From Candidatus Borkfalkia stercoripullorum (GTDB lineage Bacteria; Bacillota; Clostridia; Christensenellales; Borkfalkiaceae): a stretch of DNA of 64,000 bases. Of this stretch, positions 57,634-64,000 are shown piece by piece. The notes beneath the pieces were generated by a model. It made no database searches. It saw only the letters and a list, made by a program, of their open reading frames with translations, and was not told the origin of the DNA. The position numbers were made by a program, and so were the translations under genes. The stretch is taken from contig DWXC01000019.1 in the NCBI GenBank assembly GCA_019119395.1, positions 21,847-85,846 of the forward strand, in the 5' to 3' direction. Position 1 is the first letter of the stretch, and each line of letters starts with the position of its first letter.

Positions 57634-59775
57634 TTATGCGCCCGTCGCGGTGCGGTACACCTCGTCGATGCGCTCGTCCGAATCGATCTTTTTGATGAGC
57701 AGGTCGATGTCCTGCTTGCCGTTGAGGCGGATGTTCGCCTCGATGACGGCGTCTTTGTTTTTATCGAAGCGTGAATTGACGCTCGTGATCATCAACCGCA
57801 TGTCGCTGACGACCGAAGTGAGCACCGAAAGCGCCACGCCCTGATCTTTCGCCTTGATGACGATGCCCGCGACGAACCTGCCGCTCGAAGCGCCGTCCGA
57901 CCAGGACGCGGGCAAGATCCTGCCCTGTTCCTGCTCGAGGTTCTTCACGTTCGGGCAGTCTGCGCGGTGAATGACCACCCCCCTGCCGCGGGACACGAAC
58001 CCCACGATCTCGTCGCCGGGGACGGGGTTGCAGCAACCCGCAAAACGAGTCAGAAGCCCGCTCATGCCCTTGACGATGACCCCGCTCGAATCGGCGCGCT
58101 CATCGCCGCCGTGATAGACGGGCTGTTTGGGGATCTCCTTTTTATAAAAATCGATGAGCTTGAACAGCACCTGGTTGACGGTGACCGCGCCGTAACCTAC
58201 GGACGCGAACATTTCGTCCTGGTTGGAAAAGGAGAATTTCTCCGAGACTTTGGCAAAGCTCTCTTCGGTGAGGATGTCGGAAAGGCTGTATCCCCTTCGC
58301 TTCGCCTCGCTTTCGAGCATGCTCTTGCCCAGCTTGATGTTTTCGTCTTTCATCTCGCGCTTGAAGAACTGCTTGATCTTCGCGCGGGCGCTGGACGATT
58401 TTACGATCTTCAGCCAGTCCCACGAGGGGCCTTTGGATGCGGTGGAGGTGAGCACTTCCACCACGTCGCCCGTCTGCAGAACGCTGTTGAGAGGCACGAT
58501 CTTGCCGTTGACGCGCGCGCCCGTGCAGCGGTTGCCTATTTCGCTGTGGATGGCGTACGCAAAATCGATGGGAGTTGCGTCCTTGGGAAGGGATATGACC
58601 TTGCCCTTCGGGGTGAATACCAACAGTTCGTTGCTGTACAGCTCGGTTTTGAGCGACTGCATGAACTCCTTGGAATCTTTCAATCCCCCTTCCCAGTCGA
58701 GCACTTCGCGTATCCAGGAAAGGCGCTCGGTAAACGAGGTATCCTCCGATTTCTTTTCCTTATACTTCCAATGCGCCGCGATACCGAACTCGGCGATGCG
58801 GTGCATCTCGAAGGTGCGGATCTGTATCTCGAAAGGCTGGCCGAAGTTGGTCACGACCGTCGTGTGCAGGGATTGATACATGTTCGCCTTGGGGGTCGCG
58901 ATATAATCTTTGATGCGCCCCGGAATAGGTTTCCACTTTTTGTGTATCTTGCCGAACACCTCGTAACACTCGTCCACCGTGCCGACGATGACGCGCACCG
59001 CCGTCAGGTCGTAGATCTGGTCGAGCGTCTTGTTCTGTGTCTTCATCTTTTTATAGATGGAAAAAAAGTGCTTGGGCCTGCCGAAAACTTCCCCTTCGAT
59101 GTGGCTCTCGTCGAGGATGGCCTTGATCTCCTTTACCACGGAATCGACGAATTTGTGCCGTTCTTCCAACTTCTGGTGTATGTTTTCGACGAGGAATTCG
59201 AACGCTTCGGGTTCGAGGTATTTCAGGCACAGATCTTCCAGTTCGCACTTGATCTGCGAAATACCAAGCCTGCCCGCGAGGGGCGTATAAATATCGAGCG
59301 TTTCCTGCGCCATTTTGATCTGCCGCTCTTTGGAAAGGAAGTTCAGCGAACGCATGTTGTGCAGTCGGTCTGCAAGTTTGATGATGATGACGCGGATATC
59401 CTTCGCCATCGCCACGAAAATTTTGCGGAAGTTTTCCGCCTCCTCTTCCTCTCGCGATTTAAAAACGATCTTGTCGAGCTTGGTCACGCCCGAAACGAGG
59501 CGGAGTATTTCCTCTCCGAATTCGCGGCGGATATCCTCCTCGGTAACGGGGGTATCCTCTATGACGTCGTGCAGAAAGGCGGCGGCGACCGTGGCGCTGT
59601 CAAGCCCCAGTTCGATGAGGATCTGCGCGACCGCGCACGGGTGGATAAAGTATGCTTCGCCCGACGCACGCTTCTGCCCGCTGTGCGCCTGCTCGGCATA
59701 GTGGTACGCGCGGACGAGGAGTTCCCTGTCCGCCCCCGTATAGTTGTCGTAGATCATCTGCAAGACGGTATTCAT
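57634..59775 (-). CDS. Bifunctional (p)ppGpp synthetase/hydrolase (RSH)
   Basis: 713 aa; HD 'HPCAVAQILIELGLDSATVAAAFLHDVIEDT', synthetase, TGS 'TPKGKVISLPKDATPIDFAYAIH', ACT domain. Confidence 0.97.
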   Translation of the reverse strand: MNTVLQMIYDNYTGADRELLVRAYHYAEQAHSGQKRASGEAYFIHPCAVAQILIELGLDSATVAAAFLHDVIEDTPVTEEDIRREFGEEILRLVSGVTKLDKIVFKSREEEEAENFRKIFVAMAKDIRVIIIKLADRLHNMRSLNFLSKERQIKMAQETLDIYTPLAGRLGISQIKCELEDLCLKYLEPEAFEFLVENIHQKLEERHKFVDSVVKEIKAILDESHIEGEVFGRPKHFFSIYKKMKTQNKTLDQIYDLTAVRVIVGTVDECYEVFGKIHKKWKPIPGRIKDYIATPKANMYQSLHTTVVTNFGQPFEIQIRTFEMHRIAEFGIAAHWKYKEKKSEDTSFTERLSWIREVLDWEGGLKDSKEFMQSLKTELYSNELLVFTPKGKVISLPKDATPIDFAYAIHSEIGNRCTGARVNGKIVPLNSVLQTGDVVEVLTSTASKGPSWDWLKIVKSSSARAKIKQFFKREMKDENIKLGKSMLESEAKRRGYSLSDILTEESFAKVSEKFSFSNQDEMFASVGYGAVTVNQVLFKLIDFYKKEIPKQPVYHGGDERADSSGVIVKGMSGLLTRFAGCCNPVPGDEIVGFVSRGRGVVIHRADCPNVKNLEQEQGRILPASWSDGASSGRFVAGIVIKAKDQGVALSVLTSVVSDMRLMITSVNSRFDKNKDAVIEANIRLNGKQDIDLLIKKIDSDERIDEVYRTATGA

Positions 59776-59776
59776 T

Positions 59777-62089
59777 TTATCTTTCCTTCAAAGCGCACAC
59801 GGCGCGATAGATCGCGGAGAGCGACAGATCCGAACGTTTTCCCTTCGGGAAAGAAGGTTTTGCGTTTTCAAAACGCAAAAGCCCGAGTTCGGCAAACACT
59901 TCCGCCGCGAAAATCGCCTGCTCCGCAGGATAATCTTTCAGCCCCAGCGCTAAGGCGACGCTGTTTTCCCCCGCGGGGAGACTGCGCAGCGCAAGGTAAA
60001 TTTCGCCGAGCATTCCCCGCGAAGTATCCAGCGCCGCAATACTATTATAACCGCAAAGTTCCCGATTGACAAGAACTTTTTTGCCTTTCAGAGCGGGAAT
60101 ATTGAAATCGGCGGGCGCGTCGAGAAAAACGACTTCCCTGTAATAGTCGAGTTCCGCGTCCGCCGCGGGAGATACGAGCACCGCGTTGCCGACGTTGGAG
60201 GAAGCGAGCGTGAACAGGTCTTTTTCCAGCCCTTCCGCGCTTTCCGCAAACGCTTCCGGCACTTTTTCGGACGCGACGAGCAAAAGCCCGAACGGGCACT
60301 CCGCGCGGCGGCGGCAGATCTCCTCTTTCAGCTCTTCCTGACTGCGTTTTTCGGGCGCTATGTCCGCAGGCGGGCAGGCAAGGCGCAAAAGATTGTTGCG
60401 GAAGATGTACAGGCGGGAGATCTCTCCCTGCTTCTGTCCGCAGATCATGTCCTTGACGATGCCGCGCGCCGATTCTTCCCCGCGGAAACGGGATACGCCG
60501 CTCTCGAAAACGAGATGTTTTTCGACGTCAGCTTCGAGAAGGGGCAACGCCTTGCCGCCGCCGAACCAGACAAGTTCGATCTCGTCCGTTTTGACGGAAA
60601 CGTGCGGCGATCCGTCTTTGAGCGGCTTTGCGGCAACGCTCCCGACCGACAGCGCAAAGAGCGGCTTGCGGTTGCCCACGCCGCAGGGCTCGAGCCTTTC
60701 CAATTCTTTCGCAAGCCCCACGTCGAAGCGGAAATCCACGTCCGCCGCCACGCTGACGGAAGGGATAAAGTCCTCGCGGGTATATTTTTCGTCCAAATAG
60801 CGGCAGAGCGCGCGCTTGAATGCGGGGAAATTCTCCTCTTTTACCTTGACGCCCGCCGCCTGCGAATGCCCGCCGAATTCTTCGATATATCCGGCGCAGG
60901 CTTTGAGCGCCTCGTAAATGTTGATGTTGTCGATCGTGCGGGCGGAACCTTTGAGCATTTCGCCGTTTTTGACGAACAGGATCGCGGGGCGGTTGAACTC
61001 TTCGGATATTTTTGCGGCGACGATGCCGACCAGCCCCGTGCTCCAGCCCTCGTCGTAGAGAAGAACGGCGCTTTCGTAGGCGCAGCCTTCCTCTTCGATC
61101 TTGCGCTTCGCGCTCTGATACACCTCGTCGCAGACCTGCTGGCGCTCGAGATTGAAAGAATTCAGGCGGCAGGCGAGTTCGTAGATCTCGTCCGCGTTTT
61201 CGCTCGTGAACAGTCGGAGCGCACAGTTCGCGTCCCCCATCCTGCCCGCCGCGTTGATGCGCGGCGCGATCGTGAACGCGAGCGTCTGCGCGCAGACCTC
61301 GTCTTTTTTGGTCGCAAGCAGATATTTGAGTGCGGGGCGGGGCTTTTTATTGATGAGCCTGAGACCTTCGAAAACGATGTCCCTGTTTTCGCCCGTCAGA
61401 GGAACGCTGTCCGCCACCGTCGCGATCGCCGCAAAATCGAGCAGAGAATACGCCTTTTCGCCCAAAAGAGCGCAGGCGACTTTAAACGCGACCCCCGCCC
61501 CGCAGAGATTGTCGTAAGGATAATCGTCTTTGAGTTTGGGGTTTACGATCGTGCAGTCCGGCAATTCGTCCGGCAGCTCGTGGTGATCCGTCACAATGAC
61601 GCGCACGCCGCGGGATTTTATGTATTCCACCTCTTCCCTGTTGCTGATACCGCAGTCCACCGAGACGATGAGCGCGGGGGCGTATTCGTCTATGATCTTT
61701 GCGAGCGCTTCCCTGTTCATGCCGTACCCTTCGGCGCGTTCGGGGATGTACGCGACGCCGTGCACGCCGAATTCTTTGAGCGCCGCGGAAAGGATGGACG
61801 AAGCGCATATACCGTCCGCGTCGTAATCTCCGAACACGGCGACGGTTGCGCCCGCGTTTTTCGCGTCCGTCAGCGCCCCGACCAGTTCCTTCATCCCGCG
61901 CATCAGAAATGGAGAAAGAAAATGCTTTTTCGAGGGCGACAAAAAGCGCGCCGCCTTTTCGGGCGTGTCGATCCCCCGGGAAAAAAGGATCTTTGCGGTG
62001 AATTCCCGAATGCCGCACGCCGAAGCGAGCGCACGTATATTTTTGAGTTGTCCTTCGGAAAATTCGCATTCCCGCAAAATTTTTTTCAT
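59777..62089 (-). CDS. recJ: Single-stranded-DNA-specific exonuclease RecJ
   Basis: 'VAVFGDYDADGICASSIL', 'VSVDCGISN', 'VIVTDHHELPDELP', 'APRINAAGRMGDA', 'FGGHSQAAGV'. Confidence 0.95.
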   Translation of the reverse strand: MKKILRECEFSEGQLKNIRALASACGIREFTAKILFSRGIDTPEKAARFLSPSKKHFLSPFLMRGMKELVGALTDAKNAGATVAVFGDYDADGICASSILSAALKEFGVHGVAYIPERAEGYGMNREALAKIIDEYAPALIVSVDCGISNREEVEYIKSRGVRVIVTDHHELPDELPDCTIVNPKLKDDYPYDNLCGAGVAFKVACALLGEKAYSLLDFAAIATVADSVPLTGENRDIVFEGLRLINKKPRPALKYLLATKKDEVCAQTLAFTIAPRINAAGRMGDANCALRLFTSENADEIYELACRLNSFNLERQQVCDEVYQSAKRKIEEEGCAYESAVLLYDEGWSTGLVGIVAAKISEEFNRPAILFVKNGEMLKGSARTIDNINIYEALKACAGYIEEFGGHSQAAGVKVKEENFPAFKRALCRYLDEKYTREDFIPSVSVAADVDFRFDVGLAKELERLEPCGVGNRKPLFALSVGSVAAKPLKDGSPHVSVKTDEIELVWFGGGKALPLLEADVEKHLVFESGVSRFRGEESARGIVKDMICGQKQGEISRLYIFRNNLLRLACPPADIAPEKRSQEELKEEICRRRAECPFGLLLVASEKVPEAFAESAEGLEKDLFTLASSNVGNAVLVSPAADAELDYYREVVFLDAPADFNIPALKGKKVLVNRELCGYNSIAALDTSRGMLGEIYLALRSLPAGENSVALALGLKDYPAEQAIFAAEVFAELGLLRFENAKPSFPKGKRSDLSLSAIYRAVCALKER

Positions 62090-62131
62090 AGAGACACCTT
62101 CGGCCGAAATAACTCTTTGGGATAATATATC

Positions 62132-62163
62132 AAAAAAGGCGGGAGTTCCCGCCCGCCTTTTTT
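62132..62163 (-). terminator. Terminator hairpin between secF and recJ
   Basis: AAAAAAGGCGGG...CCCGCCTTTTTT. Confidence 0.8.
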
Positions 62164-62186
62164 ATCGAGGCTTGCCGCCGGAGCGG

Positions 62187-63218
62187 TCAGCCCTCCTGTT
62201 TCGCGTTTTTCTTCGCCGCCTTTTCGGAAGCGTAGTTGTATTTTGCGCGCTCGGCACGCTTCGCATCCGACTTTTCCTTGATCAAGGTATAGATCGCAGG
62301 CGAAAGGACGAGGGACGAGTACGTGCATGCGATGACGGCGACAAGAGCGCCGAGCATGAACGAAAACAAATCAAACCCGATGATGAGCCCGACCACGGCG
62401 AGAACGACGAGCGCCGACGCCGCGAGGATCGCGCCGATGAAAATGCCCTTCCTGCTTTCGCGTACGGAAAGCGCGACGGCTTCTTTTGCGGAAAGCCCCT
62501 GACGGTCTTCCAAGCGGAAATCCTGACGCATTTTCCCGAACACTTTGACGTTGAAGAACATGGACAGGAAAAGCGCAAACAGCGCGACGCAAATCACCGC
62601 AGGCCCCGCCGGTATGCGCAAAAGCGCGATCACTGCAAGCGTGAGCAGGATGTCGTGCGCGGCGGCGATCACGGAAGTGACGCCCATGCCGACCTTGAAA
62701 CGGATCGCAACGTATGCGAACAGAAGGACGAGCACGACGCCCGCGCCGATCGCGGTACGCCAGATATATTCATAATGCGGAACATAAACGTCGCTGTGAT
62801 AGGTGACGGAAATATCGCCGATATCCTTGAAAGTGCTGCCGGAATCGCCGAACGATGCGGATGCGAGCGCCGAATCCAGTTCCTGCGCAAAAGAAGCGAG
62901 CGTTGCTTCCTCCACCGAACCGGAAAGGACAAATTCAAGGCTGCCTGCGCCGCCCGAAGCTTCGGACGTATAGGAGACGTTGCCGATCTTATACCCCGCG
63001 CCTTCGATCTCGGAAGTGCAGAGCTCTTCGAGCGAGGAGCGGAATTCGCTGTCGATGACCATGCTGCCGTTGTCCGCGACTTCGACGGACATATAATCTT
63101 TGGACGACGAATCCGCGTTGAAGCCCAAAAAGCCGAACAGGAACGCGCCCGCCACGATCAGGACAAGGCTCACGACGAGGCACAAAAGAAGGGTCTTTTT
63201 CGCTGAAAGTTTACTCAT
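62187..63218 (-). CDS. secF: Protein translocase subunit SecF
   Basis: 343 aa; six TM pattern, 'IAAAHDILLTLAVIALL', 'ALSVRESRKGIFIGAILAASA'. Confidence 0.88.
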   Translation of the reverse strand: MSKLSAKKTLLLCLVVSLVLIVAGAFLFGFLGFNADSSSKDYMSVEVADNGSMVIDSEFRSSLEELCTSEIEGAGYKIGNVSYTSEASGGAGSLEFVLSGSVEEATLASFAQELDSALASASFGDSGSTFKDIGDISVTYHSDVYVPHYEYIWRTAIGAGVVLVLLFAYVAIRFKVGMGVTSVIAAAHDILLTLAVIALLRIPAGPAVICVALFALFLSMFFNVKVFGKMRQDFRLEDRQGLSAKEAVALSVRESRKGIFIGAILAASALVVLAVVGLIIGFDLFSFMLGALVAVIACTYSSLVLSPAIYTLIKEKSDAKRAERAKYNYASEKAAKKNAKQEG

Positions 63219-64000
63219 CTTCCGTTTCCTCCCTCTTGAAACCTACAAAAGCGATCTTGTTTTTGGGCTGCGCCATAAACATATACAGATAGAAGCGCGT
63301 CACGAGCAGAGTGCACAGCGCGGAGATCGCAACGGCAAGCAGGAACGGCAGCGCCATAAACTTCGCCGCGCCCGTCGAGATCAGCCATACGGCAAGGCCC
63401 GCAAGAATGAGTATCGCGTGCACGTCGATCGTGAACGCAAGGCTCTTTTTATAGCCCGTCTTGATGGATGCCGTCAGAGTTTTGCCCGTGGCAAATTCTT
63501 TTTTGATGTTGTTGAAAGCGAAATAGTTGCACGACACCATGATCGCCGATGCGAGCAGAATGCCGATCACCCCGCCCAGCGTGATCTGAACGGCAGGGAT
63601 CAGGGAAATGCAGGCGATGACCGCGACCGCGTACGTCACGAAACCGTATACGTGCGCCAGCCCCATCCCCTTGAATTTAACGAGGGAGAATACGAGCATC
63701 GCCAACACGAGCACGCCGATGCAGATCGCGACGATCAGCGCGGAATTCGTGCCCGCGACGGGATCCATCGAATAACACTCCGGCGTTTCGAACGAAAGGT
63801 CGATGATGTCCGAATCCGAAATGCAGGAATCGAGGAGCACCGCCCTGACCGTGGCTTCTTCCTCGGTAAAACCGCCGATATACAGCGTATCCTGATCCAT
63901 TTCGCCCTTCACGCCCGCGCTCAGCAAAGTCTGGTCGCCGACGTGCACGTACACCGTCGCCGAAGAGGACGAGGAGGACGAGGAGGACGAGGAGGACGAA
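63211..64000 (-). CDS. secD: Protein translocase subunit SecD, C-terminal part (5' end beyond the window)
   Basis: 'GVIGILLASAIMVSCNYFAFNNIKKEFATGKTLTASIKTGYKKSLAFTIDVHAILIL'; open upstream through a poly-Ser tract to the window edge; 8-bp overlap with secF. Confidence 0.85.
   Translation of the reverse strand, partial: SSSSSSSSSSSSSATVYVHVGDQTLLSAGVKGEMDQDTLYIGGFTEEEATVRAVLLDSCISDSDIIDLSFETPECYSMDPVAGTNSALIVAICIGVLVLAMLVFSLVKFKGMGLAHVYGFVTYAVAVIACISLIPAVQITLGGVIGILLASAIMVSCNYFAFNNIKKEFATGKTLTASIKTGYKKSLAFTIDVHAILILAGLAVWLISTGAAKFMALPFLLAVAISALCTLLVTRFYLYMFMAQPKNKIAFVGFKREETEDE
63965..64000. repeat. 9-bp tandem repeat (gaggacgag, about 4 copies, reaching the window edge)
   Basis: gaggacgag x3 + gaggacgaa; encodes poly-Ser on the minus strand. 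Confidence 0.9.

Noticed and set aside
57967-60069. 700-aa plus-strand ORF
   Set aside because: Antisense to rsh and the 3' end of recJ.

Overview
This is a GC-rich bacterial chromosomal window, probably from a Clostridia-like Firmicute (inferred from spore-coat CotF-like proteins, the pth-mfd-foldase order, HemZ, DegV and a YtrA-type GntR-ABC operon). Most of it is housekeeping. In order it carries: the 3' end of tRNA-Gly(CCC); a foldase-like lipoprotein, mfd and pth; prs; tadA, an M14 peptidase, rlmH and a CPBP protease; fumarase alpha and beta with a Vat-type acetyltransferase between them, then a nitroreductase; DUF1848 and marR; a complete-looking F1Fo ATP synthase operon whose delta subunit has only the C-terminal domain; proS; two DegV paralogs flanking an ECF-S/DUF4430 pair; a phosphohexomutase; tkt; a glutamate-5-kinase-like kinase; a GH36 alpha-galactosidase; an aminotransferase; mgtE; a small alarmone synthetase; a GntR/ABC operon; Fe-ADH; a helicase with a disrupted 3' end; rpsO and pnp; hemZ; an MBL hydrolase; rsh; recJ; and secF and secD (secD is cut by the window edge). 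No CRISPR array, prophage, transposase or rRNA was seen. The observations most worth following are: (i) an 850-bp pth-prs intergenic region packed with inverted repeats and a 59-bp perfect direct repeat; (ii) a pair of proteins sharing an apparently uncharacterised 'RRSF-ARLIQ' domain, one of them membrane-anchored with an InlB-type repeat and a ribosomal uL15-like C-terminus; (iii) the minimal ATP synthase delta subunit; (iv) the vat gene translationally nested between the fumarase subunit genes; (v) the helicase carrying both a frameshift and an in-frame stop. Everything comes from reading the sequence; no searches were run.
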